From assembly GCF_001540865.1 (NCBI RefSeq), contig NC_033628.1, positions 11,195,249 to 11,259,248 on the forward strand: a DNA stretch of 64,000 nucleotides. The letters are read 5' to 3'. The first letter of the stretch is position 1; each line of letters begins with the position of its first letter. Positions 45,346 to 57,645 of this stretch are shown piece after piece. The stretch comes from Ananas comosus. Lineage: Eukaryota; Streptophyta; Magnoliopsida; Poales; Bromeliaceae. The notes beneath the pieces are model-generated. The model was not told the DNA's origin. It searched no databases and worked only from the letters and a program-made list of their open reading frames with translations. Both the position numbers and the translations under genes were made by a program.

Positions 45346-45844
45346 CACTACAACAAAAACGGTCTATAGTGACACTTTTAAATATAGGTACATGTCAAAA
45401 AAGTGCTGCTAGCTAAAATTACCGACACTTTTAAAAAGTGTTGCTATATGTGGGGTCGCTAGGTATATAGTGACAGTTAAAGAGTGTCGCTATAACCTAA
45501 AAGAGTGCTGCTAATTTACCAACACTTATTTAAGCATTTAGCAACCGCCGAAACACTATCTCGTTGGCTGCGGTGGCGGAGGAGGACGACAGGAAAGGCT
45601 CTTCGTCTAGAATGAGTGAAGAGAGAAGAAAATATGGTAATTAATTTTTCTTTTTTTTTTCTGTTTGTAATCGGGCCAAATGGACTGGATGTGGTGGGTT
45701 GAGTAGAGTAATCTTTTATTTTTGGTTGGATTGGGCTTTATATTTAGGCATTAGTAGATGTTTTTTTTAAGTTTTAAGATAAATGGGACACTTACTCAAC
45801 AGTGTCCCAAACATGTGTCTCTATAACCTAATTCTGTTGTAGTG
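45346..45844. mobile_element. CACTA-type non-autonomous element
   Basis: Starts CACTACAACAAAAACGG and ends with TTCTGTTGTAGTG, complementary to CACTACAACAGAA. Subterminal words AGTGACAC and AGTGTTGCT recur in both directions, as in En/Spm elements. 499 bp, no transposase; the centre (45540-45620) is GC-richer. The flanking triplets GAT and AAT differ at one base, so the 3-bp target duplication has decayed or is absent. Confidence 0.75.
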
Positions 45845-45952
45845 AATATATATCACTTTTACTTGAAACTCAAGTTTTTTAAAATAGTGTAATTAATTTT
45901 AACCCATCGTAAGTCAAAGTCAATTACAAGAAAAATAAAAAAAAAAAAGAGT

Positions 45953-46311
45953 AAACTTTAAGTACCACCCCCTGTGGTCTCGCACGTTCCCACTTTAGTG
46001 CCCTATAATTTAAAGTTTATCATATTAGTGTCCTGTGGTTTTATTTTTATCTTTTCGTCAGATTTTCCGTTGATATTTCGTTAAATTATATACAAAAAAC
46101 TTCAAATACTCCATCTAGGTTTATCGAATATTCATTTTACTACCTTTTAGTTTTAACTTTTGTCACTGATTTAACGAAAAAAATTAGTGCAATCAATAAT
46201 AAAAAGATAAAAATAAAACCACATGGTACTAAATTGATACACTTTAAATCACAGGGTACTAAAGTGAGAAAGTGTGAAACCACAGAAGTGATATTTGAAT
46301 TTTTTTCAAAA
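45953..46311. mobile_element. Fold-back (Mutator-like) MITE, family E copy 1
   Basis: Left arm words CCCCCTGTGGTCTCGCAC, CACTTTAGTGCCCTATAAT and CCTGTGGTTTTATTTTTATC are complementary to the right arm (AAAATAAAACCACATGGTAC, GGGTACTAAAGTGAGAAAG). Arms are about 110 bp. Same family as 52805-53237. Confidence 0.6.
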
Positions 46312-46695
46312 AAACTGAGAAAAAAAAATATATATTAATTCATCTCTCGCACCTTCAGTTTTTACGCAATTTACTTTCTAGTAATAAATAGCTGAGTTAC
46401 ATGAGTTACTAAGCTATACAAAGAAATAATGAAGAGAAAATAATTTTTAACTGAAGTCAACTTTACTCGGAAGTCTACTTCAACCTAGCTAAACTTTACG
46501 TTCGGTAAAACAAACAGACTTTTGTTATATTTATGCTTAGATATATAAGATGAAAGCCCAACCACCATGTTATAATCTATTTTTAGCCCCCGTTTATTTG
46601 TTAAGAGTTATTTAATACTATTGAGTCAAAATACTCTTGCGACTTTCGGTGGAACAGTAAAAATTATCATAATCGAATAATTGCTATATATATAT

Positions 46696-46900
46696 ACATG
46701 TTGTGATGTTCTTTTTATAAAAATAAATAAAATATTTTTCATCATACTTTTTCATCATACATAACATGTTGTGATGTTCTTTTTATAAAAATAAATAAAA
46801 TATTTTTCATCATACTTTTTCATCATACATAACATGTTGTGATGTTCTTTTTATAAAAATAAATAAAATATTTTACATCATACTTTTTCATCGTACATAA
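46696..46900. repeat. 68-bp tandem array, three copies
   Basis: The unit beginning ACATGTTGTGATGTTCTTTT starts at 46696, 46764 and 46832; period exactly 68. Copies 1 and 2 are identical by eye; copy 3 has two or three changes. Each unit contains an internal CATCATACTTTTTCATCATA repeat. Confidence 0.9.
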
Positions 46901-49900
46901 CGTATAATCTTTATATAATACTCAATGAAACTGGGCACTATTTGACACATGCCACTATATTCTTTATCTCAAATTTAGATTCGTCATTAGCATATGAAAC
47001 CAACAAGTATTCATATATGATTAAGGAGTTTGATCATGTTGAATATAGATATCAAAAACACATTTATTTGATAATTTAAGCTTTAGATATAAATAATTAT
47101 TTTTATTATTTTAATATGATATTAAAGCAAAAAGTTCCGGAATTCTCAAGCTCAGATGTAATTAATATCAGTCTCGAAAGACACATTTTTATGGATTTTT
47201 TATAATAAAAAAATGGATAAACCTAGTTTTAAAATATTAGTTTTTTAATAAATAGAATGTAAGATTTACATTCTATTTAGAAATTTCAAACTATTAACAC
47301 GACAAATTAATTATTTGAGGGTGCACTAATTAGAGTTGCTGGTTTACAGCTAATTAACAGTGTGGTTCGAAGATGGTCGGGTCCAAGTAAACTCCTAGAA
47401 TCACTAGATTGACACGCAGGATTAGATGCATGAACTTGAATTGAATGAGATGAACATTCAACCATTGGATTTTCTTATGCGGACCCTTAATTAATGTCGA
47501 AAAATAAAATTCAAGATGTCGCATCCATCTCTAGTGAAGTAATGTTTTCTCATCTAGAATTGAATTTTACGCAATCTGTTACCTAGTTTGCCAAAGAAAG
47601 CTATCTAATAAAAAATAATTTGCGAAAACCTATAAAATAACTAACTATATATATATATCTAGTGCGGTTAACTAAGAATTTGATAATTAATATCCGAAGT
47701 TCAAATTCGATAGCTAGTTGTTTCAAATTTCTAACTGAATTTATTTATTAAAATTCGATAGAGTATGCAGATAGCTTGCCGTCAAAGTTTCAAAAAAGAA
47801 AAAAGCCGTAAAATACCCACTCATGTTTGTATATATGTAGATCACGTAAAAAAAGAGCCAACTGCTGAAGAATAAATACTGATTTATGTTATGTTACGCT
47901 TAGCTGCTCATGTGACATGAAAATTGCACTCATAATTTCGTGAAATGAAGAAAGTTTAGAATTGCCTTCGGTATTAAATTAATAAGATCGATCTGATAGA
48001 AAATAATAAATGTCAATAATTATCAAGAGAAATTTAACTAGAAATTTAACTACGTAACGTGCGTGAAGAAATAATAATCGGGGATGGAACTATATATATT
48101 GAGCCCCATGGTGGTCGTGTCTCCTCTGAGAATCTTAAAAATTACATATCAACCCCTAATAAGTAAAAATTCGGCATAATAAACATTAAAATATTATAAA
48201 TTCTAGTCTTCAGGGATCAAACTGTTGTGGGCCTTCTATAAAATTTTGTGGTATAAAACTTGTGGGTAGAAAAGTTCTTTATAATCATACCTATTGAAAA
48301 AAAAAAAAAAAATTGCTGAGAAATTTTCTATTGATTCATTCAATTATTAACAAATTTCGTAACTTGAAAGAACATCATGCACAGTTTTGACTTTGAACAG
48401 CCAAAGCAAATTTTCTAAAGTTTTTTATTTTTTGTACATCTAACTTTGGTTACAATTATAATAATATTTGTTAAAACAAATATGTTATATATTTTTAGCC
48501 TCTCCTGAACTTAGATACTCGCTTCATCCTTGATAATAATATATGGAAGGAAAATGCTACGCTGGTCATCTGATTATTATTGCACTTCGAAGAAGCTTGC
48601 ATAAGTCTACATATATATATAATCTTCAGAGTCAATTTTATGTACTATTTTAAAATTTTCTTTCTTTGAAAGGACCAGCTTTTTAAATTTGGTATTACCA
48701 CACAAATGAGTCGATGCTTCGTTTTCTGATTAAATACCACTGAAGCTTCTTCGCAAGCAAACTTAGTCTCTTTTTTCTTTTTTTTTCTTTTTTTTTTTTT
48801 TCTTTTGTTCCGAGGCTCAGGATGCCTCACTCATGTAGCCTAGTTCATCCTAATGAATAAAGCAGGTAGCGTGCTATCTATTTTTTTAAAAAAATTTACT
48901 CTCTTTTTTTTTTACTGTGCACAAACAATGGCATCTAACTAAATAAATAAGTAAACAAGAAAGAAAGATATTTTACTTGTTACAGTGTTCTTCGGGGTTC
49001 GAAGTTTTTTTCTTTTTCTTTTTTCTATCCAATAGAGTTTAATGAACGCAAAAATGTGCCCATGATTTATGTTTTATAAACATGTATAACAAATATATAT
49101 ATATATATATATGTTCTACATCAGACAAATATAAATATGACCTAAATATTAACAAATAATAGAACAGAAAATTCTTATACTCTATATTCAAGCTAAAAAC
49201 TAATAGTTTTTTAACTGTCCTTATCAATTTTTTTTAGTATTTCAAACTTAAAAAGCTCAAATTTTTTAATGGAATAATATAAACTTTATATTTTAATTTT
49301 GGATATATGTATAACAAGTAATTTCCTAAATAACAACTCACTTTTTCTGAATTTCACGTACTACAATTTAGGGTAAGGTACTCCTATATTACTATATATA
49401 TTTGAAGTGACATGATAAAATATTCATGGGCCATATAGCATGCCCAAATAACACTTTATCCCTCTCAAAAAAAAGAAAAAGAAAAAAGAAACACATTTAT
49501 TAAAAGCAATTGTATATCTGGTACCTTTAAATACAATCTCTGAGAAATTTATTGATTTCACACTTACGTCCGCTCTTAAAAATAAATAGAAATAAAATAT
49601 AAATTGTACGAATTTTCGTACTAATATTGTCCCACATATTTTTTGTTTATTTATTTTTTTTGAGAGAAATATTTATTGTCCCACGTGTTAACAATTAAAA
49701 AAAACCAATTATATATCACATCTAAAGTACGACTCACAAACCATCTAAAATATAAAAAATATAAACCCAATATTAGTCTAACCAATTATAAACGCATTGT
49801 GGACTATTTATTATTTTATTTTATTAAAAAATAAAAAAAATTATTTATATATTTAAAAGAGATGGTAGATCTTACGCCCACATAGTAAAATCATAAAAAT

Positions 49901-50024
49901 ATAGTCCCTGAATAAAAAAGGTGTAAAATATTTTAGGCCAATATTTTACTTTACATATGCTACTTATTTTACTTTAAGAACTAAACTTATCTAAAAATAT
50001 AAAATAATTAATTTGTGTGTCATG
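46901..50024. other. AT-rich gene desert with SINE relics
   Basis: No gene. 47665-47800 is a decayed plus-strand SINE (GAAGTTCAAATTCGATAGC as B box, then GCAGATAGCTTGCC). 48840-48890 holds another SINE tail (GGTAGCGTGCTATC). Long T/C-rich run at 48765-48806. Confidence 0.5.
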
Positions 50025-50686
50025 TAGGGAGGCAAACGGATCCGGGTTGGTGGAGCTCATGCCCCGATCCGCCCCGACGAGCGATCATGGAAAAAAATAA
50101 ATACATTCGGGGCGGGAAACGGAGTAAATTTTACGATCTAGGACCGATTCAAAACAGAAAACAGAAAAAATTTTGACCCGTCCCGAATCTGTTCCGAATC
50201 CGCTCCGCCATGATCCGCCCCAAATCCGTCCAGAAAATTATTTATATTTTTAAAAAATATCTTAAAAAATAATATATTTATAAAAAAAAAAATTTGAGAA
50301 AAAATATATTTATAAAAAAGTTCAAAATACAAATAAATTAGTATCCTCATTTCTAATGTATTTGAAATTTTTGAATTTTGTTTTGAATTGTGAATTATAT
50401 TTTTAATTTTTATAATTGATATTATTAAAATATATATATATATATATAATATTATTAAAAAATTATTAATTTATATTTTATAAAATATTAATAATATTAT
50501 AATTTTATAAAAAATATTTGTTGGCGTGGCGGATTCGGGGCACTAGCGGGAGACGGGTTACGAGGCATGACGGATTATGAAATGTATTTTTTAATCCGTC
50601 ACGAATTCGGAGCTGGATTTGGGACGGGATTTTGCTAGTTGGGGCGGGAGCCCTCCCGCCCCCAAATCCGTCCCGTTGCATCCCTA
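50025..50686. mobile_element. Probable hAT-like element, GATCCGCCCC-rich arms
   Basis: Begins TAGGGAGGCAAACGGATCC and ends with the complement of TAGGGATGCAACGGGACGG, the same type of end as the elements at 5.1 and 25.0 kb. Arms contain drifting CCGATCCGCCCCG / GGGGCGGGAG words; the centre is AT-rich. A clean 8-bp target duplication is not visible, partly because the right end is followed by a 30-bp tandem repeat of itself (50663-50721). Confidence 0.6.
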
Positions 50687-50730
50687 TGTGCACAAATCCG
50701 TCCCGTTGCATCCCTGTGTGCGTGTGCCTA

Positions 50731-50756
50731 CGTGTGTGTGTGTGTGTGTGTGTGTG
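50731..50756. repeat. (GT)n microsatellite
   Basis: About 13 GT units. Confidence 0.9.
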
Positions 50757-51011
50757 AATAAGGTTTCATCCAATTTGGCCTCAAATTTCTAAGAATAGTA
50801 CACGGAGTCAATTCGAGTGAGTTAATACACCTTTAAAAAAAAAAAAACATGTCCCTGAATTCCACATTTCCACTATACAGCTTCCTCGATCCCTTTGTCC
50901 TACTCCTACCACATCTTTTCTCATTTTGGCTTTCCACACCCCCAAAGTAATCTTATTTTTCCATCTTAAACCGTGTGGACCCTCCAAAATTATTCTCCAT
51001 CCCTGCCCCTC

Positions 51012-51018
51012 TATATAA
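51012..51018 (+). promoter_or_regulatory. TATA box of the NAC gene
   Basis: TATATAA about 105 bases before the ATG, placing the start site near 51043. Confidence 0.6.
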
Positions 51019-51119
51019 CCTCCCAAGCGTTCAGAAGCATTACCAAGCTCATAGGAATCTAACAAATTAATTATAACACTTTAGAATTGAACAAGAATCT
51101 TCGAGGGATCCAGTACTTC

Positions 51120-52488
51120 ATGGAGAAGAAAGGTGGCGTCCAACTCGACCTCCCGGGGTTCCGGTTCCACCCGACGGAGGAGGAGCTCATCGACTTCTAC
51201 CTCCGCCGCGTCGTCCACGGGAAGAAGCTCAATTTCGACATCATCGGCACGCTTAATCTCTACCGATACGACCCCTGCGAGTTGCCCGGTACTTATTTGT
51301 CTGGTTATGTTATGTTAAATTATATGAAATAACCGTTATTCTTTAAAAGGTTAAACTATCAGACAGACAACGATTATAAAATCGGTGAATTTCTTGCTGA
51401 GGATTCGTTTATGATGAATTGCGCGGTTTCGATTGATAGGGATGGCGAAGATAGGGGAGAGGGAGTGGTACTTCTTCGTGCCGAGGGATCGGAGGAGCGC
51501 GAACGGGGGGCGGCCGAACCGGACGACGGAGCGGGGGTTCTGGAAGGCGACCGGGTCGGACAGGCCGGTCCGGAGCGCGGCTGACCCGAAGCGGCTCATC
51601 GGACTCAAGAAGACGTTGGTGTTCTATCAAGGCAGGGCCCCGCGGGGTATGAAGACTGACTGGGTCATGAACGAGTACCGTCTTCCCGACGATTATACGA
51701 CGACGACAGGCACCATTCCCAAAGTAAGCATATGTTATCTAAATTCCTTAAAAGATTCTTCATCTTTGTATATGGACGTCGATTATTAATATGCATAAAA
51801 TACGTTTAATATTTATTATACGTATAAAACTGAGTTTTTATTAATAATATACAAAATTACTCTTCCCTAATATCACAAAAGAGAATCGAAATGAATCGAT
51901 AATTCACAAAAGATGCAAAATTTCGTAACAAATAGTGCGATTTTGTGAATTGATAGTACTTGATTAGAGATCATACTTCTATGAAACACGGTAAATTTAG
52001 TGGCGAGTGATCATTCTCATTTTAGTGAGAAGCTAATTTACTAATGACAAGAACGAAAACACTTTTAACTGCAGGAGGATATAGTGCTATGCAAGATATA
52101 TCGAAAGGCGACATCACTTAAAGAGCTGGAGCAAAGGGCTGCGATGGAGGAGGAGCAAAGAGCAACCGCGGAGGAAGGCGCGACGCAGTTGCAATTGTGC
52201 TTCGACGTCGGAGACACTTTGTCGTGCGACGGTCACGAAAACTTCCCGATATCCTCGACCCCGCCGGAGGAAATCAACACAAAGGAAATGATGAATGAGG
52301 GGATGAAAAGGGAGGTCGAAGTCACTTCCGCGTCGTCGCCGAAGCAATCGGTGTACCTCCCGGAGATTCAGGTTCCGAGCTACAGCTTGGAGTGGATGCA
52401 AGACCCTTTGTTGGCCCAGCTACGTAGCCCGTGGTTAGATCATTGGTCGCCTTATGCGAATATGCTTAACTTTCAATTTGCTGATTAA
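51120..52488 (+). CDS. NAC-domain transcription factor
   Basis: Three exons: 51120-51288, 51440-51723, 52075-52488; 867 nt, 288 aa, with introns at the two positions typical of NAC genes. The N-terminal NAC domain (about residues 10-165) shows subdomain A ([20 protein letters not shown]), B ([20 protein letters not shown]), C ([16 protein letters not shown], then [18 protein letters not shown]), D ([20 protein letters not shown] followed by VMNEYRLPD) and E ([20 protein letters not shown]). The C-terminal part is acidic and Ser/Pro-rich without a membrane helix, so it acts as a soluble nuclear activator or repressor. The [17 protein letters not shown] segment resembles the NAC022/ANAC036-type subgroup, but I do not assign a named orthologue. 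Coding DNA is markedly GC-rich against AT-rich introns. Confidence 0.9.
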
Positions 52489-52804
52489 CTACAGTGCAAA
52501 AAGAAAGCTTATTAAGCTCTTTCTCAAAAGAATGTAGATCGAGCGCATGCTGATCTTTGTTTCTTTTTTTTTTTCCCTTCAATTTTTGAGACAACTTTGT
52601 AGTTTGTGTATAGTAATGTAATGGCAGGTTTTATGTTAAATTTGCTCGAGGTTTGGAATCTAAAAGAACATTTAAACCTTGTTTGAATGCACAAATATCT
52701 AGTTTGATATATCTTTTTGATTTCTTCATAAGGCTTATAATATTTAGCAAGCATCTAAGTTTACATTCTATATTCGGTTTCCATTTTATTTTTTATAAAT
52801 AAAA

Positions 52805-53237
52805 GGAAAAACTTTAAATACTCTCCTTGTGGTTTCACTCTTTCTTACTTTAATACCCTGTGGTTTAAAGTGTATTAAGTTAGTACTCTGTGGTTTTGCA
52901 CATTTTTACTTTAGTACTCAGTGGTTTAAAGTGTATCAAGTTAGTATCCTGTAGTTTCGCATTTTCTCACTTTAGTACCCTGTGGTTTAAAACCACAAGG
53001 TACTAATTTGATACAAAAATAAAACCACATGGTACAATTTAATACAAAAATAAAACCACAAAGTACTAACTTGATACACTTTAAACCACAGGGTACTAAA
53101 GTGAGAAAGCGCGAAACCATATGATACTAAAGTGAGAAAGTGTAAAACCACAGGGTACTAACTTGATACACTTTAAACCACAGGGTACTAAAATGAAAAA
53201 GTGCAAAACCACAAGGGGGGGTTTTTGAAGTTTTTCC
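52805..53237. mobile_element. Mutator-like fold-back MITE with 9-bp TSD, family E copy 2
   Basis: Perfect 9-bp direct repeat TAAATAAAA (52796-52804 and 53238-53246), the size made by Mutator-like transposases. Ends GGAAAAACTTTAAATAC and the complement of GGAAAAACTTCAAAAAC. Each arm is a tandem of about 60-bp units with CTTTAGTACCCTGTGGTTTA and AAGTGTATCAAGTTAGTA, so the whole element can fold into one hairpin. No coding capacity. Confidence 0.8.
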
Positions 53238-53261
53238 TAAATAAAATAAATCATCTCCTAA

Positions 53262-53702
53262 GATGCAGCTTGGTTAGATATAATTATAAATGCATTATAG
53301 TTGGAAATGCAGCAGTTGTAACTATATGCGTCATTTTTAGTTGGATGTAGTAGAAAATGTTGCAGCTATAAATAATTTGTTTGGTTGCACGAAATTGAAA
53401 AATAATTTTTAAAATTTTTTTATTTTATATGTATGATGGAGAGATTACCTCTGATATAAAAAAAAATTGTTTAAAAAATAATTAAGGAAGTAAGCGTATT
53501 TTTTATTTAAAATTACTCCCTCCCATTGCTGCAGTTGAAACTGTGGCCAATTTGGGCGTAGTTTCAACTACTACAGTTGGGACTCCTCTTGCAGTTCCTA
53601 CTGGAGTAGTTGAAATTAAATATATGAAACCAAACACCAACTTACATTTATATACAATTAGAACAATAGTACAGTTGCAACTATCTGCAACCAAATAATC
53701 CC
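53262..53702. mobile_element. Tourist-like MITE, family A copy 2
   Basis: 441 bp flanked by TAA (53259-53261 and 53703-53705). Right end is the complement of GGGATTATTTGGTTGC. Collinear with 12465-12892. It lies only 24 bp from the preceding fold-back element. Confidence 0.75.
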
Positions 53703-53705
53703 TAA

Positions 53706-55065
53706 GTGAAGGATGAAATTCTACTAAATCATGAATGGTAAAATCTTTCAAATCTTAGTTTTCAAACACACACAAAAACTAAAAAAACAAAATCAATAAG
53801 TTATCACTTGCTAATTTATTCTCTTATCCAAATAGGATCTTATTATGCAACTCTTCGAACAATCGAATTTGTAAAGCCAATTTGGAGAGTCAGTTGCGCC
53901 TGAAATCTGAGCTCGGCCCAATAAAAAAAAGTTGCATGCAACCTGGTCCGAAAAATTATTGGACTCAATTTATGTACCAGCCCAATAGGGCCCAAATCAT
54001 GAACCGCTCTAGTCCAATTAAATGGCCCATGATGCTGGTGTCGTGGGCCCAGATTCTGTAGAACACTGGTTAATCTTTTTGCTACTTTTAAAAAAAATAA
54101 AAATTCAGGATTTTTAATTTTTTGATAGGCCCAAGGACCCACCGTCCAGGGACCAAATTAATGAGACAACGAACCAGCAAGACTTGTACTCCGGATATGT
54201 GAAATAATTATTATTTTTCAAAATCTTCAATTATCAAAAAAATAGTACTTTTAATATTTATATATTTATTTTCAACATATTTTAGTAAATAAAACTGAAG
54301 CAATTTAATTAGTACACTACACAGACAACTTACGTTGTTTACGGAGAAAAGTAACTTTTTTAAATTTGAAAATCATATGGGCCATAGGCCAATTAAGGAG
54401 ACATTTGGATTGAGGTAGTTATAGTTTGGTTAAAAGTTAAGTTTGATAAGACTAAAATATTGATCGATCTTATCAAAAAATTACTATCAAGTTGTGAGCT
54501 AAATTTTTAATTTTTCCGCAAAGAATGAATTTGTACCATTTCAAAGAAAATTATTCTATATACTTTAAATTCATGATTACCTACTTAATTTTCTTGATAT
54601 ACTCCTGATTGATGACAAAATTAATATTTCTATTTTTAATCAATTTAATTTACGGTAGAATTGCAACTCCATCAACCTTGCACTTTTCACAAAAAAAATT
54701 GTTTGTTAGATTTTTTTTTCTTCTTTTTAGAGAGAGAAAGGCAGTAGTACCCTATTCGTTTCGTTCAGTTTTTTAGAAATGAACTTAGGTAAAAAAAATG
54801 TGAAACAAAGTAAACTAAAAACATACAAACTATCAAGTTTTTAATCAGCTGCGAGAGATATCTTATACTACTTTTTTCTGAAAAAGAAAAGCGCATCTTA
54901 TTTTTTCAGAGCAAATACAGAGACTCTATCTAGTACATTTCTACTTACTACTATAACTTTTCTCGGACTAAGAACGCATAATACGACTAATATGTAGGCT
55001 AACTATCACTGTTACTAAGCCCACATAACTTTATTTAATTTCATAGCTAGAGACTCCTTAAGACT
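53706..55065. other. Intergenic region
   Basis: No gene. 54716-54790 resembles a SINE tail on the minus strand (TTAGAGAGAGAAAGGCAGTA, then CCCTATTCGTTTCG). A roughly 100-codon frame at 53843-54142 shows no domain. Confidence 0.5.
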
Positions 55066-56207
55066 CTAGTTACCATAAGGCTTTTGGTTCAAACAACCAA
55101 CGTTCGCGCCATAGCTCACACCCAATATGTCACAATATTTCTGGTAGAAACCGACCCGATCTTTCTCTTCGTTCGTGCTGAATCCTTTACCGCATTCAAG
55201 CCCTCCGTTGATGATGTTGGTGGTGACACCGTACCCGGGCGCCCGCCCCGCGGCAGAATCCGCCGCCGACGGCTTCCACCGCCCGGTGATCACGTCGTGG
55301 CACGACGGCTTCTGCCCCTGCGGCGTCATCCAGAACCACATCGCGGTCTTAAACGAGACTACGGGGTCGGTCGCAATCAGGTTTGGATTGTTCACCAGGT
55401 CTTTTCCAATTGCCTTGCCCGCCAAATCGTAGTTGTACTTGCTGAAACATTAATTAGGATCATCATAATATTAATCGCATGTTCCTGCAAATATGTAAAA
55501 TTGCACAATAATCTACCACAGTATCTTCGAAAAACTTTGCCAATTTTAAAATTTTGAAACGTTCGAAAGTCGACTTAAAATGATTCATAGTTCATATAAT
55601 TAGTTCCGTACGTTTTTATCTTCTAATTTAAAAGAGGCTACAAATTAAAATTTGCTTACTGGGTTAGTTGGATCGGGCCTCGCCCGTAATATGGCGGATC
55701 TGTTTTAGCACGCTCCTCTTTCAAGCAATATCCCCAAGCGTATGGTCCATCCGGGGCACTCGGCCACCCCCCTACACGCATAAAAGCACAAGGAGTTTAA
55801 TCACCTATATGCATCTAATTAATTAACTATAATGGCAATTAATGAAAGAAAAAGTAGTAATTGATCAGTTGTTTAACTAATCAATCATAAACTTATCAAC
55901 AACATGAACCAATTAAACGAGGCCGACCAGTTGTTTCGTGTGACGTTTGTCCGAAAAACGCCGCGAGCTCCCTTTTACGCGTAACCAAATCACCGGTCGT
56001 CCCGAATCCTCTGAACGAATTCGCGGCTTGTACGAATGCATCGTAAGTGTAAAAGCCCTTCGCAGGACACGCAGCGTCGTTGCGGTGCTTCAGCATCTGG
56101 TTGAAGAGGGACTGAGTTATTATAGAGCTCACACTCTGACCCCCAACATTTGTAGCATAACATAGCAGGAGTGTTAAGCTCAAGAAGCTCACAATGAGAG
56201 TCCCCAT
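55066..56207 (-). CDS. GH19 endochitinase, class II-like (no chitin-binding domain)
   Basis: Three exons on the minus strand: 56207-55928, 55771-55660, 55441-55066; 768 nt, 255 aa, phases 1 and 2. Residues 1-23 form a signal peptide ([20 protein letters not shown]). The catalytic domain starts directly, without the Cys-rich hevein domain of class I. The catalytic acid is Glu91 in [20 protein letters not shown], and the second Glu (113) lies in WGYCLKEER, with the 22-residue spacing normal for GH19. Later motifs include [40 protein letters not shown] and [11 protein letters not shown]. The C-terminus (LNQKPYGN) lacks a vacuolar extension, so apoplastic secretion is expected. It hydrolyses chitin of fungal walls (EC 3.2.1.14), a PR-3-type defence role. 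W-box cores lie upstream. Confidence 0.9.
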
Positions 56208-56258
56208 CTTGTGCGTGCTTAGTTTGCGGATGATGTGAGAGACGGTGAATGATTCAGA

Positions 56259-56265
56259 TTTTATA
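56259..56265 (-). promoter_or_regulatory. TATA box of the chitinase gene
   Basis: Minus strand TATAAAA, 52 bases before the ATG. Confidence 0.6.
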
Positions 56266-56410
56266 GGGGAATGGATCGCGGTGCGCTTACCTTCCAGGTT
56301 AGTACAGTCGCAGTTCTCGTACGTACGTACTTACTATTTGTTTGCAGTAAATAAGGATCTATTAAGCTTACTGGGAGGTGACTGCATCGTGGGTCGTGCG
56401 GTGGCCAATG

Positions 56411-56446
56411 TTGACCGAGTTTGAAGAGTCCTAAGACTTTTGACCG
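56411..56446. promoter_or_regulatory. Pair of W-boxes upstream of the chitinase
   Basis: GTTGACC (56411-56417) and TTTGACC (56437-56443), about 205-235 bases before the ATG. TTGAC is the WRKY-binding core; clustered W-boxes are common in pathogen-induced PR genes. Functional use is inferred. Confidence 0.4.
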
Positions 56447-56519
56447 GTAGTTCTTTTCGGAAATGATAATAATTAATAGAATAGTTCGCAACATATCATC
56501 ATCTAATTTCATATTTATT

Positions 56520-57205
56520 TTGCTTTAGAATTTACGCTACCCACTTAATAAACAGTGGATGAAATTGTCTTATATATGTTGAAAGGATTATTTACAGCTT
56601 ATATTTATATGGCTTCAAAATTGATGGCAATAGTCCATCATGTGACGTTTATATGGCATTAAATTTCGGATAACCACGTGAGAGGCGATAAAATAAAAAA
56701 AGTCTCATATTTGGAGTTATTTCCATCAAAATTTTAATTTATTTTTTCTATCCGGTATATATTTTATATTGCATAATATATATTAACTAATTTTGTTTTA
56801 AATTATGAATGTATTTAAAATATGAATACGAAGATATGCAGAGGTGTTGTTATCTAGATCAGGCTTTTTAAAGCCGAGGAATCGATTCTTTGTTTGTGCT
56901 TTTTAGCTAAATAAAAGAGAACGCATGCTCTCAACTTTTCATAATCGCATGCGGTATAATAATAATAATAATAATTAATAATAATTAATAATAAATAATG
57001 TGACGTAGAAGAGTTGGATGCGCACGTGGTGACGCGGCGACGTTTCGGACGCAACAGCGTCGCGTAGGTCGCGCCGGGACTTCCAAGCCCACGCTGTCCG
57101 GCTGTCACGTGTCGTCACGATTTGGTTCGGTGCACCCGCAAAATGAAAGCGCCTAAAAAGCCTACAAAAGCGTAGAACGTGGCATTCTTTTTTTTAAAAA
57201 AAAAA
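56520..57205. other. Intergenic region with a GC-rich patch
   Basis: 56998-57120 is GC-rich with CACGTGGTGACGCGGCGACG and CACGTGTCGTCACGA words, i.e. two G-box-like CACGTG cores, but no gene attaches to it. The rest is AT-rich, including (ATAATA)n near 56955-56995. Confidence 0.4.
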
Positions 57206-57645
57206 AAAACTTTCCATACATATCTTTTTATTTTAATATTTTATAATTTAAAATATATTATTTTAATATTTTGTGATTTTTTTTTTTCGGCACTTTTGTT
57301 AATTCTTTATTAAATTATATAAAAAAATTTCAAATACACCGTATATAGTTTATTGAATATTCATCTTAATATCATATAATTTCGTTTTTTTCTTTCCGTT
57401 ATCGTTAACTCTTTATTAGATTATATAGAAAAAACTTCAGATACACTACCTATGGTTTATCGAATATTCACTTTAGTACTCTATGATTTTAACTTTCTTA
57501 TTAATTTAATGGATAAATTAATAGAGAGGATAACGAAAAGAGAAAAACGAAATCACAAGATACTAAAGTGATACACTTTAAATATCAAAATATTAAAGTA
57601 GAAAAATACAAAACTACTGAAATGGTATTTGAGGTTTTTTCAAAA
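57206..57645. mobile_element. Decayed fold-back element, family E-like
   Basis: Words such as TCGAATATTCACTTTAGTAC, AATCACAAGATACTAAAGTG and TACACTTTAAATATC match the family E elements at 45953 and 52805. Ends are too decayed to define. Confidence 0.45.

Noticed and set aside
55084..55557. 157-codon plus-strand frame.
   Set aside because: Antisense to chitinase exon 3.
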